The position numbers were made by a program, and so were the translations under genes. A model generated the notes under the pieces. It made no database searches and was not told the origin of the DNA. It saw only the letters and a program-made list of their open reading frames with translations. A stretch of 64,000 nucleotides of DNA, taken from positions 35,727,690-35,791,689 of the forward strand of contig NC_065549.1 of the NCBI RefSeq assembly GCF_022605725.1, in the 5' to 3' direction. Positions 32,268 through 44,105 of the stretch are shown here, piece by piece. Within the stretch, counting starts at the first letter, position 1, and every line of letters starts with the position of its first letter. The DNA comes from Anthonomus grandis grandis. Lineage: Eukaryota; Arthropoda; Insecta; Coleoptera; Curculionidae.

Positions 32268-33065
32268 ATGGAAAACTTTACCAATCTAGAATTGGCGGAT
32301 ATGCATTTGGCATACGGAGCAACAAACTGCAATGCACGAGCAGCATCGCGGTTTTATCATGAACGTTATCCCGAACAGCAGCATCCTGGATACAAAAAAT
32401 TTATTGCGGTTCATCGGCGGCTCGCTGAGACAGGCATGTTTAAGACCAAGATGCATGATACTGGTGTTGCTCGAATCGTAAGAACGGTCAAATATGAAGA
32501 AGAGGTGCTTTAGCGAGTTGCCGATGAACCATCAAATAGCACACTTGACGTCGCTAAGAATATGAATACGATTAACGCTTCTGTCTGGCGGGTACTACAC
32601 GAGCAACAATTCCATCCTTACCACTTCCAGAAAGTTCAAGGTATGACTGCAGCCGATTATCATCCTAGAATTCAATTTTGTCGATGGCTTCTGGATCACA
32701 TCATTGCACAACCAAAATTTTTACGAGATGTTTTGTGAACCGATGAAGCCTCTTTCACAAGAGACGGTATTTTTAGTAGTAGGAATAGCCATGCTCACTT
32801 TGCTGTAGAAGTACGCGAGTATTTGGCTCAGCGGTTTGGGCACCGTTGGATTGCCAGAGGTGGAGCAGTTTCTTGGCCTCCTAGGTCACCCGATTTAACG
32901 TCGCTCGATTTTTTCTTGTGGGAACATGTAAAGTCTTTAGTCTACGAAACTCCAGTAGAATCAGAGCTAGACTTATTTACGCCTAGAAGTTTTTTATTAA
33001 ATTTAAAGAATCTTGCCCTTGCGCTAATTTCCACAATTTATGTATTACCTATTAACTTATTTTAG
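32268..33065 (+). pseudogene. Mariner transposase with internal deletion (mariner-3)
   Basis: One continuous frame runs from ATG 32268 to TAG 33063 with only two internal stops (TAG 32511, TGA 32736). The N-terminus (MENFTNLELADMHLAYGATN, AASRFYHERYPE) is a DUF4817-type helix-turn-helix region. HPYHFQKVQGMTAADYHPRI leads to the first catalytic block, TDEASFTRDG. From there the frame jumps directly to FAVEVREYLAQRFGHRWIAR and WPPRSPDLTSLDFFLWEHVK (third catalytic block). About 100 residues, including the second catalytic Asp, are deleted in frame. The C-terminal tail is also lost. It is not functional; the kept frame suggests the deletion is older than the stops or that it was amplified as a deletion derivative. 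Confidence 0.8.
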
Positions 33066-34105
33066 GCTATAATGCACACATAGTTTTATTTTTACTATTT
33101 TTTCTACAAAGCGATTGTAATAGGCGCTGAGTCGCTTAAGTATCGGTTTTAAGAAGTCGCAGTATACTCCGATTACCAGAAAAGTATATTCATGATAAAT
33201 AGTAGATAATTTATATTTAATTCTTAAAAGCATACAATTTATGTGTTTTTTTTTGAATTTCTAAATGGTAATAAAACTGTTTTAATTCAATTAGTTTTGA
33301 TTTATATCATTATATACATATAGAGTGATTTTTTTTTCTCGGGTCATAGGGTTTTACGTGTAATATTTTCAACCCCATGTTAGAACCTGTTCTATTTAAT
33401 CGATAGCATTGAAATTTGGAACAATTAAAGTTTAAGTTAACAGACTTTAAAGAATCCCATTATTTTGCAAAAAAATTTGCGAGAAACCTATTTAAAATAC
33501 GTTTTTCTGATGAAAAAGTTTGCTTTTTCTGCACCTCGTAACCTTCATTACCTTTACACTTCAAAGCAGGTAGACAAATATCTGACAATGACACAAAATA
33601 ATTTTTAAATTGTTCCATTGAAATTGTTCAAAAACTCTTTAAAATGTCGATTTACACTACGAAGGAACGTATTGAGATTGAAGTGGTAGATAATTTTGCC
33701 GTGTCTTGTCCTAACCGTCCCGTCCCGTCTAGATCAACTGTACAGTTGAAACGGTTTCATGAAAAATTTATTACGATTGGATGCATCGCCAGTTCTCACT
33801 TAAAATGAAAAAGTAGTAGACGAAGAATTTAAAATGGAGGTATGCTTGGCCGTTGAAAAAAATCCAACAAATAGTCTTACTCAATTTGCTGAAGGTACCG
33901 GAAAAAGTAGGAGTAGTTGCTCTAAGGCAATCAGAAAAGAAAAATACAAATCTTTTAAAGTTAGAAATGTTCAAGAACTCTTACCTAATGATTATTTTCT
34001 TAGAATGCAGTTTTGTGAACAGTGGATGGAACGAATTAACAACGACCCCACAATTACAAACAAAATACTATTTTCGGACGAAAGTACTTTCTGTACAAAT
34101 CGTCG

Positions 34106-34949
34106 CCTTGCATACAAAGGGGCGTAACTCATAATTTTAATTTTTTTGGATTTCGCCCGGAGGTTGACAAATTTAGTGTTTTCTAGCTGCTCTCAAAGGG
34201 CGTAACTCAATATAATTTATTGCCTGGGTTATGCACGCAAACTGTTTAGGCATATCTCATCAAGTCATTTTAAAACAGCAGACAAAAAGGCGTATCTTAG
34301 ATACAAATACACATTAAGAACAAAGAAAAAATTAGAAAAATAAAACAAGAAAGTAAAGATAAATCTATTGATGATAATTCCTTTTTAAGTTCAGTGTTTG
34401 ATTTACAACAAGTCATTTATTTGCCAAAAACAAACGAAAGTACCGTGTTTTATAAGAGACGTCTAGCAGCTTACAACTTTACATTATACAATTTGGCATC
34501 TAAGGAATGTTTTTGCTATACATGGAGTGAAATTGACAGCAAAAGAGCCTTAAAATTTTTTTTTAAGGCTAGGCCAGGATTTCCACTTTTCATTTCTTTG
34601 AAGTACTAGGTTAATTTAAAACCTAATAAATTTTTAATTTTTTGAATAAAAGTTTGATTACCATGGATTGTTGTTATTTTGCAAAGGGCGTAACTTTTTT
34701 AAAACAATTCGATTACAGCACACAAAAAAGCGTATCTCAATCTTTTTTTGATTTTTGGAAAAACTGGAACACTTATTTCAAATTTCATAATAGCAAATTG
34801 TTCTAATCATAGATGCCCACATGAGCACAAAATTTAAGCCGCAAATTCCAAACCATTTTCTCACAGCGAGAGTTTCTTTTGAGCCAACATCTTAAAATGC
34901 TTTTCCTGTAAAATACAAATATTTCAGATACGCCCCTATGTGTGCAAGG
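34106..34949 (+). mobile_element. 844-bp non-autonomous DNA transposon inside a mariner
   Basis: The ends CCTTGCATACAAAGGGGCGT and (reverse complement of the right end) CCTTGCACACATAGGGGCGT form terminal inverted repeats. Removing the unit restores the transposase frame as ...CTNR-RNGT..., with CG as the only possible duplicated target. The motif GGGCGTAACT/GGCGTATCT recurs inside both ends (34117, 34197, 34288, 34684, 34727), as subterminal repeats. The interior carries an ORF relic. I do not recognise the superfamily. Confidence 0.7.
34301..34609 (+). pseudogene. FDLQQ-type ORF relic inside the 844-bp insert
   Basis: An open frame of 103 codons (34301-34609, no ATG near the start) reads KIRKIKQESKDKSIDD, then VFDLQQVIYLPKTNESTVFY, KRRLAAYNFTLYNLASKE, CYTWSEIDSKRA and finally an abrupt FFFKARPGFPLFISLKY. 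The pattern FDLQQ...FYKRxLxxYNxxxYN...W.E..S.RG is one I associate with a large family of predicted insect proteins of likely transposon origin; I cannot name it with certainty. The sequence breaks after SKRA, where the family normally continues, so the ORF looks internally deleted. Confidence 0.45.
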
Positions 34950-35895
34950 CGACGAAATGGTACAGTCAACAAACAAAATACTCGAATATGGGAGCGAGAA
35001 AATCCTCACGTCATCCAGGAAACGCATACCCAAACAAGTAAATTAATTAAGCAAGCAATTAACGTGTGGGCAGGAATTCTTGGAGATCGAATAATTGGAC
35101 TATTTTTCATAGAGGGTAGCCTGAATACTGCAAAATATTTAGAATTACTTCAGGTGCAGGTCATTCCCGCATTAGGAAACGCTGTTCAAAATGGCAGGAT
35201 AATTTTTCAACATGATGGAGCCCCCGCTTTTAGTGCAGCGACTATTACCGAGTTTTTGAATGCCACATTCCCAGGACGCTGGATTGGACGTTTTGGGCCA
35301 TCTAAATGGCCGGCGCGAAGCCCTGATCTTTCGCCTTTAGATAACTTTTATTGTTTGAAAGTCTTTGATATTGTTAGAGGCAGACCCAACAATATCGAAG
35401 AACTTCGTAATAGAATTATCAAGGCTTCGCGTACCATTATTCCCCGGCAGCTCCTAAATGTTAGAAGACATTTCTACAACTGTCTGGGCTTTTGTTTGGC
35501 TCAATTTGGAGGGCACTTTAAACAATTTATTTGAAAGGTTTTATTTGTTTATTGTTGATTTTTGAAAATATATTTTTGAGATTTTGAGGAAATTATTTTG
35601 TGTCACTGTCAGATATTTGTCTACCTGCTTTACTGTCTTCGTTACTGTCTAGTGTAAAGGTAATGAAGGTTACGAGGTGCAGAAAAAGAAAAAGCAAGTT
35701 TTTCATTAGAAAAACGTATTTTAAATTGGTTTCTCGCAAATTTTTTTGCAATAATGGAATTTTTTAAAGTCTGTTAACTTAAACTTTACTTGTTCCAAGT
35801 TTTAATCCTATCGATTAAATAGAACAGGTTCTGACATGGGGTTGAAAATATTACACGTAAAACCCTATGACCCGAGATAAAAAAAATGCACTGTA

Positions 35896-37478
35896 TAAAA
35901 GTAACTATGGTCAGAAAACCTAAAAATATATCTTATATGCAGGATACAGAAAATCCTCAGATTCTTACCTCTTATTACTGAGTGATAAAATGACTGTCTT
36001 GGGGGTTATAGATAATAGTTTTATTTGAGCAAATTAAGCATTAATACTCAGAAAATGGTGATGTCTTCTAATCCACGACCTTCGTTTCTGCATATTCTGT
36101 TCAGTTACTTGATATAATCTTAATGACAGACTAAACTGATATATACATGTTAATTGACTCTGGAGAAAACTCTTGTAAATGAGTCTACCATGCTGACTAA
36201 ATATTATTTTCTTTTATAGTCACGTCACACTTTACATTTTTTGGGTAATTCTAGTCAGTCTATTAAGGTATTTTGATTAATAAAAAAACTGCATGTCTTG
36301 TTACTGGTGCAGGTTTTAGCTTTCTACTTCACCAAATCTATACCTATATTAGTCTTTAGTGGAAATTCCTATCAAAAAAATGTTTTATCAAGGAACTTAT
36401 GTAGACTTTTATCAGTACCAAGTTAAGTTGCAGCCAAATCTGCTTACATTGCGGGTCAAAAATAATTTTTAGTTTCCTAATTTCTCATAATATACTTAAA
36501 AGTATAATAGTACTCAATATACTAAGCTCAAAAATTTAGGACCACTATTAATAAATGTCCGGTAGAATGTGTTTTTTAAATTTAATTTTAACTTAACCAT
36601 CGGAAATGCACGTTATTATTTATATGAATGATTTAAAATACTAAATTCGTAAAAACCTTATTTTAGGCCACTACAAAAAATTTGGATCTTTTTGGAGAAT
36701 AGCCCACATATTTATAAATCGAAATCAAGTATACGAAATATCGTCGTATACCCAGGCCTGGGTCTCGCGGGAAACACAAATATGCAATATTGCTGGCATA
36801 AATTGATTCTTGATACAATCCGGGGCTTCCTCATTTAACAGCTTTTCAAAATATGGGGGTGCGAACGTATTATTTACTACCTCAAATTTAATATAGGCGC
36901 CCTAAGTTCGCTTTTGCTATGGAATAGTCCCTATCTGATATATACGGCTTATTTTACCCCAAGGAGGGTTGAGATTTTTCTCTGTTTTTGTATTTCGACT
37001 TTGTTTAACTTAAACGCAATCAAAAATTTAATGTAAACAGTACTGACTACAAGCTTAATTAGATGAGTTTCAAGAATTTCAATACACCAAAAATGATAAG
37101 AAACCATAAACAACCATCTTTTTATAAATAATTACATTATTTAATGAGAAAAATTATGTTAGACTTAACGTTCCGATTCTAAACTTTAATGTTAATTCTG
37201 ACGTAAGTTAGACAAATTGAAGATTTGCAGGATCTGGATATCATAGGGGCCTTGGTTTTTTTGTACTCTACTGAGTTTGTAGGGTGGGTTAAAAAGTTTA
37301 CCAATCAAATTTAAATAAATAATATCGGAACTGGGGCGAACATACAGCAGTAACTTGTTGTAGGTAAACGCGATTCTTCCTGTTTCCTACAACATTTAAG
37401 GAAACAAGAGAAGAAGTGCTAAGAATAAGAATAAACATGCTTAATATTGGAATAAAATTTCAGTTAAAATCCTTCTGG
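35896..37478. other. AT-rich spacer, no gene recognised
   Basis: Nothing recognised in about 1.6 kb. One perfect 12-base palindrome (CCCAGGCCTGGG, 36751-36762) is present, probably by chance. Confidence 0.5.
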
Positions 37479-37479
37479 T

Positions 37480-38030
37480 GGTTTCTAAGGCGTCATTTTC
37501 TATTTTTTCAGAAGCCTTAAATCAGTCTTTTTTTTCTGGTGTTTTCAAGATGAACTGAAGTTAGCAAAGGACCTCTATTTAAGGATGATGATGCAGAATT
37601 AACTTGTAACTTTCATTCGATTTCTCTTTTATCCCCAATTTTAAAATCAGTTGAGTGACTTCTTAAGGAATCTGTCAAAGTGCAGTTTTTGAAAAGTCAC
37701 AAGATTTAATTTTTTAATCAGTTTAACTTCCAAAATTTGAAAATTATTTATAATATAATATTTTCATTCTTGTAAAAGAGATGTTGCTACGGCACTATAT
37801 TGACTTGATCTTGCGAAAGTGTTCGAGTGTGAATATTGTTGTGCAGGGTAGCTTTGTGCTTTTGGTGGAGTTTTTTTTAAAAATATGTCTTATCTCAAGG
37901 CTCGTTACTGGGGTTGTTTTTAATCTGTATTAATGATCCTTCGAATGTCAGAATATTCACTTTGCTTGTGGACAACAAATTTACTTTGTTTGCTGACCAT
38001 ACGACAATTCTGAAAATCAAACAATAAGTT
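37480..38030 (+). pseudogene. LINE reverse-transcriptase remnant (LINE-G)
   Basis: Plus-strand frames give QSFFSGVFKDELKLAKDLYL and FHSISLLSPILKSVE (near 37520-37665; compare the RT entry and RPISLLS motifs). Later come YVLSQGSLLGLFLICINDP (near 37885; PQGSVLGPLLF-INDL) and FTLFADHTTILKIKQ (near 37985; catalytic FADD, here FADH). Order and spacing fit a Jockey/CR1-like RT. It is too eroded to define an ORF. Confidence 0.6.
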
Positions 38031-38374
38031 TGGCAGAAAACAATTTGGTCCGATTTAGTTGGTTTAGAAGACAAAACTAACGTAATGCCGTAAATTCCGA
38101 TGGCCGGAATTTATTCAATAATTAATAAGGATAATTAATAATTAATAAAGAGGCGTTAATTCCGATGGCCTAGGAGGCCAGTGGGTTAATAAATATGTAT
38201 GTATGTAAAAGTGAATTTTCATAACTAATCTAGTCTTCCAATCCATCTATTACCAAATTTGGGTATGATATATTCTCTGACATTTGCACTAAAGTGAGCT
38301 AGTGCACCATTCAACTAGCTACATCTGATGCCTTACAAAGTCGGGAAGCGTGAAAAATCCTCTCATCAAATCCA

Positions 38375-39081
38375 GAGACATGGATCATGCTGTTCTACTT
38401 ATTCATAAATGACTTACTCTAAGCCTGTTTATAAAAGTTTGCTTTCTATGACAATATACTTAAGAGTATAAAATAAGTATAATAACATTATATTATGTTA
38501 AAAAAACTTATAAATTTATATTATAATATTAGCTTATATATAGTAGGAGGTTTGTGGAAAAGGAAATTCCTTTGTGCTGGTGACAAGGTGAGATTGTCGA
38601 TTTTCATCCAAAACTTGTGAGAAAATTAGACATGAATTCTAATAAAGAAATTTTGAAATTGTGGGGCTTTAAGTCCTATATTCAAGTTTCTCGCTAGGGT
38701 AAGTAAGCAACTAGACTAGTTTTATAATATAATAAATCTTTGCAGCCCAAGCCGCAATTTGCGACGACAAAATATATTTATAAGTTTTGTTCCCTTTCTA
38801 AATTAATGCAAGTGATTTAGCAAATTTTTCATCATTTATTAATATGGCCTTCATAAATGTTTTTTTTCCTTTTTAAGAATTCTTATGTGTCGAATGGAAA
38901 AAACAAAGAAGGTTTAAGGGTAGAAGGAGAAGGTACAAGAAGCAAACTATGAAAGAGGTACTGCAACAATACGAATGAATTTGCCGCAGATTCATCTCAA
39001 ACAATGAAATTTATACGTTTTCTCTTATATACATAAGGAATTCTTTCGGTAATTAAATTATGGAAGAATTATTAGAAAAAA
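38375..39081 (+). repeat. 0.7-kb direct repeat, copy 1
   Basis: This matches 40316-41020 almost base for base (for example GCTGTTCTACTTATTCATAA, GGAGGTTTGTGGAAAAGGAA). Its first 80 bases translate as an RT scrap (CCSTYS/LFYLFINDL, then FAFYDNILKSIK), so the unit begins inside a LINE fragment. The remaining 600 bases are unidentified. Confidence 0.8.
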
Positions 39082-39169
39082 TGTATAGTGCAAAGCACAA
39101 ATTTTAAAAAAATCTCGTTTTTTGCTGCTTGATTTTGTACCCATTGACAAAGAGTTATTCTTTTTTTAA

Positions 39170-39550
39170 AAAGAATAACTTTTTTTCTCGATGTAACTGA
39201 GCATGATAAGGATGATATTTATTTTTTTAAATATTTTCCCATTAACGATTTCGATATTTCTAAGTTCTTATTTATTTGTCTTACACTAATTTTTGCTGTT
39301 TCTACAACCGACATGCTGATTGCCAATTGGTCTTGTTCATTTAATAAACTTTTTTCGTTCTAGTTTGCTTTATGTACTCTACGCTTCCAGTAGACTTGAA
39401 TCGTTCTTTTAATTTCTTCAACACTCTATCATCAGGACGGCGGTTATTAAGAAATTTTTCCTAATAAACTCTTGAAGTCTAAAAATAGCTTCCAAGGCAT
39501 TCACCGATAACAGAAATCCTATTTACTAATTCTCGCTGAGAGTAGTTCAT
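39170..39550 (-). pseudogene. Mariner transposase N-terminal half (mariner-4)
   Basis: ATG at 39550 gives MNYSQRELVNRISVIGECLG, then EKFLNNRRPDDRVLKKLKER and FKSTGSVEYIKQTRTKKV, the first domain of DUF4817-type mariner transposases. After frameshifts, VRQINKNLEISKSLMGKYLK and YHPYHAQLHREKKL complete the second helix-turn-helix. No catalytic domain follows. It lies between the two copies of the 0.7-kb direct repeat. Confidence 0.65.
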
Positions 39551-39584
39551 TTTGACACAAATTCACTTAACATGAATGATAAGT

Positions 39585-40315
39585 AAATATTATTATTGGC
39601 ATACGTCACACAACAAAGAATAAATGAATTATGGCCAACTTTTTAATTGCAAGAACAAATTTCTTATTTTTAAATGAGATAAGCATCAGTGAATAATACT
39701 ACTATTATTTTATTATGGTTATTACTAAAAAGATAACTACAGATTTTTTTTTTTAATAAAAAGTGTTCGAAATAGAAGTAAACAGAATGATAAAGTGCTT
39801 GTCACTCTGATTCCATAAAATATCTATTAATTGTTTTTTGTCGTCAGTGTCGTAATGCCTATGAAAAATATGTGTCATTCTTCGTTTAAGAACAAATTTT
39901 GAGAAAACGGTTAGAGATAAAGACAAACTTGTTGGTATTAAATTAAAGGTCAAGGAATGCTCTATCAAAACGCGTTACTAGATACAGGGTATTCTATTTA
40001 AAAATATAGCGCAAAATTGAATTTAAAATAACAATCTTGATCACCCTGAATAAAAAAAGATCAATTTTGGCATTTCGAAAGATGAAAGGAACTTAGCCAA
40101 GGACTCTACATTTTTTCAAAAAGATAAAAAACGCCGGTGGTAAATATTAAAAATTAAATGAAACATTGATTTTCGTGAAAATTTCATTAAATTGTTAATA
40201 ACTAGGCGACGTCATATTTTAGGGCAAAACAGTTTTAGGATTAAGAAAGTCAAAAGTAAAATATTATTTAATGAAGACTATTATTTAATTTTGAAGTTAT
40301 TTGTGTTACACTGAT
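39585..40315. other. AT-rich spacer between direct repeats
   Basis: No gene recognised. Near 39147-39185 (just below this stretch) a short palindrome AAGAGTTATTCTTTTT/AAAAAGAATAACTTTTT is seen. The 40130-40250 stretch has element-like composition but no motif. Confidence 0.4.
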
Positions 40316-41020
40316 GAGACATGGATTATGCTGTTCTACTTATTCATAAATGACTTACTCCAAGCCTGTTCATAAAACTTTGCTTTCTATGACAATATAC
40401 TTAAGAGTATAAAATAAGTATAATAACATTATATTATGTTAAAAAAACTTATAAATTTATATTATGATATTAGCTTATATATAGTAGGAGGTTTGTGGAA
40501 AAGGAAATTCCTTTGTGCTGGTGACAAGGTGAGATTGTCGATTTTCATCCAAAACTAGTGAGAAAAAGATATGAATTCCAATAAAGAAATTTTGAAATTT
40601 TGGGGCTTTAAGTCCTATATTCAAGTTTTCGAAGCTAGGGTAAGTAAGCAACTAGACTAGTTTTATAATATAATAAATGTTTGCAGCCCAAGCCGCAATT
40701 TGCGACGACAAAATATATTTATAAGTTTTGTTCCCTTTCTAAATTAATGCAAGTGATTTAGCAAATTTTTCATCATTTATTTATATGTCCCTAATAATGT
40801 TTTTTTCCTTTTTAAGAATTCTTATGTGTCGAATGGAAAAAACAAAGAAGGTTTAAGGGTAGAAGGGGAAAGTACAAGAAGCAAACTATGAAAGAGGTAC
40901 TGCAACAATACGAATGAATTTGCCGCAGATTCATCTCGAACAACGAAATTTATACTATTTCTCTTATATACATAAGGAAGTTTTCCGGTAATTAAATTAT
41001 GGAAGAATTATTAGCAAAAA
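40316..41020 (+). repeat. 0.7-kb direct repeat, copy 2
   Basis: Second copy of the 38375-39081 unit, with a few per cent of substitutions and small indels. Offset between copies is 1941 bases. The pair could be long terminal repeats, a segmental duplication, or two insertions of one family; flanking sequence does not settle this. Confidence 0.8.
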
Positions 41021-43225
41021 TTAAAAAAAATTGATAAAATGACATGGTGATTCCCGAAAAGTTACCCTATTAGTTAATAGATTTATCATATTTTTAAGGC
41101 TTAACAAGACTTAAAGGTTTTCGTATGTTCCTATATATTTGCTTGAAACTTAATATAATATAAATATATATAATAATAATAATAAAAATAAACTTATATA
41201 CTTGTTACGTAGTATTGTCTTTTTTTACGGTAATATAAAGGGGTAATAAAAATGACCCTAGTTTTGTTGTTTTTTATGAAATTTAAAAAAATATATCAAT
41301 ACTGAATCTAGAACAGTTTTGTTATTATTAAATCTAATATGAACTGATTTGCACTTCCACAATTCTTAAAATAATTCTGTTCAATGAAATGCGTTTAACA
41401 ATTTAGAAAAACAACACAAATTTAACTTATATATAATATGAAAGTGTAAATTGCTTTATTATTAGGATGATTTATAACCTTCAATATCTTAGAAACAATT
41501 CCTAAAAATAGAGTGATTTATACTTTGATATTGTAAGTAGGCAAAATTTTTGTATTTTTTATTTATAAATTATTTAGTTGTGGTGGCAGACTTATTCTGT
41601 TATTTTAATCAAAGAGTCTTGTTGTAAAAATCTAAGTTTTTTATTGTAGCAAATAAACTGTTTGATTTTTACAATCAAACTATTTATTAATGGTTATAGC
41701 TTTTTATATAATGGCTATTAAAGTACTTTATTGTAGTAAACAAACTATTCGATTACTTAAATCAAAGTTTTTGTTAATGGTTATTAATCTATTTTATACC
41801 TATAATAGATCTATTCAATCAGAGTAATCCATTTACATATTTCGTGATACAAAAAAATTCTGTTAGCTCCAATTAGGACACTCAATACAATAATCAGATT
41901 ATAGGATTTGTGCCTATTTACCCTAAATTTGATAGGGGGTAATCGATCATTCTTTAACTTTTACCGAAGTTTTTTCTTAGTGAAATTTCTTAAAATAAAC
42001 ACCAAGAGATACTAGACTAATGATTTACTTAAGATTTTCTATAGACTATTCTTAAGATTTTAATTTTGCATTTAATTTTAAGATTTTAATATTATCATTC
42101 TTTTTTTTGTTATATCCTTTCCTTGATAAAGTAAAGCAGTTTGTGCTTCAGCCTTCATTAACTAGCATTTGTTATCACTTATTCGGTGCTATGAAGTTCT
42201 GTGTTAAACAGAACTTAAAGGTGCAGCTTTTTGTTTTCTTTTTGTTGTTGTAAAAACTTCAAATATATTAAATATAGAAAAATTTTAAATTTTAAATTTG
42301 CACACTAATCTATTTCTTTTAATGGTACCCTCTGCGTGAAACAAAAAATTAAAAGAAATAATTTTTTTGAATCTCTAATTATCACCAGACAGATTAAATA
42401 AAATATTAGGGGTAGAAACGTAAGTAGATGCGGGCTTAGCGCGGTTCTTTTCTCCCAAGAAAAGGGCGGCTTAGGACTCCCTCGAGTAAAGTTATACTAA
42501 TTAATGGGAAGGGTTGCACCTTGCTAAATACACCGGGAAATATTTACGGAAAGATTAACGTGAAGGTCTATCTTCCCTTTGCGCTTTGGAGTGTTTTGTG
42601 CCTTTCTACCATTCACACTTAGAGGAAAGGAGCGAACGTCTTTTCTTAAGTCGTTAAAAATTAAGAAGTCTTTAAATTAAAATTTTAGAAATAAACAAGA
42701 TCTATTAGAGTTATTTAAGATGATATTTATTTTCAAAACTTGTATTTTTACAAAAAACAATTATTGCTAAAATATTTTGAAAAATTTCTTCTCAAAATTT
42801 AAAGTTTCCGTTCCTAAGCAGGTTCATTTCAATATAGAAAAGAATAGTCACTTTTTATTCAAAGAAGATCAAACTTCAAAGTTTTTTTTTCAACTTTTTT
42901 AAACTTTATTCAAAATACTTTTTACATATACATAAATAATATTTAGGAGAGTTAGGCCTAAGTTAAAAACTTGTGTGTTTAACTGTCCTCCAATAGAAAT
43001 TTTGCAGCTTGCATATTTTTAATTTTAAACAAATTAATTATTAACATAACATTAAATTAACCATATCTTATTAATATTACGATATTTAAAAGTTATGACG
43101 AAGACGAGGAGGTGATGGCAACGAAAAGACAAAGGCGGCGAGAACGCAAGAAGCATTGCGTAATTATGAGAAACAAAACAATAATTGAATTAACCCAAAA
43201 ATGTAGGGTATTATATTTCTTTAAA
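41021..43225. other. AT-rich spacer with a GC-richer island
   Basis: No gene is recognised. A diverged tandem pair (41643-41702 and 41730-41790, both starting ATTGTAG(C/T)AAA(T/C)AAACT) is visible. From about 42410 to 42655 the sequence is richer in G and C (GCGGGCTTAGCGCGG, AAGGGCGGCTTAGGACTCCC) with no open frame. Confidence 0.45.
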
Positions 43226-44105
43226 TTTTAGTTTAACAAGTCGCTAAAGTACTCAAGGTTTTCTAACAGACGACATAACGAATGTCTTTTGTAATATTTT
43301 TAAATTTTCTTCTTTTATGCAAAGTGTTCTTCATTGAAGCAGGAAGTCTATTAAAAAGCACAGGTCCATAATATGTTACAAATCTCTGACATAAGGAATT
43401 TTTCATAAAAGGAATAGGGAGATTTTTGGTAATTTTGCTCTTGATATATAGGTAGCCTCTGTAGGGTTACTTATTTTTATAATATAGTTCAAAGCATTGT
43501 GTATATATAAATTTCGAATATTTAATACCTGATAGGTATAATACAAATCATCAGATGGATGCCTGAAATTTTTCCTTTAAAGTATTTTTAATACGATATT
43601 TTGACATACAGAAAGTTTTTTAATACTGTTACTACAGACACCTCTCCATACAACTATACAATATCTTAGTATGAACTCCACAAGGCAAGTATATAAAGCA
43701 ATAAGTATTTTTTTCTCTAAAATGTTTCTAACTTGATAAAGCTTATACAAAATATTTCTAATTTTTTATTAAGGTACATTATATCAATTATATCCTCATC
43801 CCATTTTAAATGTTGGTCCAACATAACACCTTACTAAGATATTTGATTCTAGTTACTTTATTAATGTTTTTATTGCAAAGACAAGTTTGATTACGTTTAC
43901 AAATATTGTTATGAACTAATATTTGTTTTTTATTAGGTTGATCATACAAGTCAGGCGAGTAAAGGCGGAAACACATTATAGTTACGTCACGTGAGCTCAC
44001 GTGCTATCATGTTAAGTTAACCCTCGCGTGATATTACGCTAGGAGAAACACTTGGGTACGCTTACGTTGGACACGTTGTAGTTCATGTTTGTATTTAGCG
44101 TAGTG

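Larger units (their letters stand above)
33644..35534 (+). pseudogene. DD41D mariner transposase, interrupted
   Basis: ATG 33644 begins MSIYTTKERIEIEVVDNFAV. A frameshift/TGA near 33806 precedes DEEFKMEVCLAVEKNPTNSL (second helix-turn-helix) and ILFSDESTFCTNR (first catalytic Asp). The frame is then split by the 34106-34949 insertion and resumes RRNGTVNKQNTRIWERENPH, INVWAGILGDRIIGLFF, IIFQHDGAPAF (second Asp) and WPARSPDLSPLDNFY (third Asp, 41 residues after the second). It ends CLAQFGGHFKQFI at TGA 35532. Apart from the insertion and the N-terminal frameshift, damage is slight. When intact it would cut and paste at TA sites. Confidence 0.8.
33323..35893 (+). mobile_element. DD41D mariner carrying a nested insertion
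   Basis: The ends share CTCGGGTCATAGGGTTTTAC in inverted orientation, and homology runs inward about 280 bases on each side (to roughly 33600 and 35590). TA flanks both ends (33321-33322 and 35894-35895). Length is 2571 bases, but 844 of these (34106-34949) belong to a later insertion, leaving 1.73 kb, normal for this group. The very long inverted repeats resemble the 13652-15477 element in plan though not in sequence. Confidence 0.85.

Noticed and set aside
36751..36762. Perfect 12-base palindrome CCCAGGCCTGGG
   Set aside because: Too short and isolated; expected by chance at this scale.
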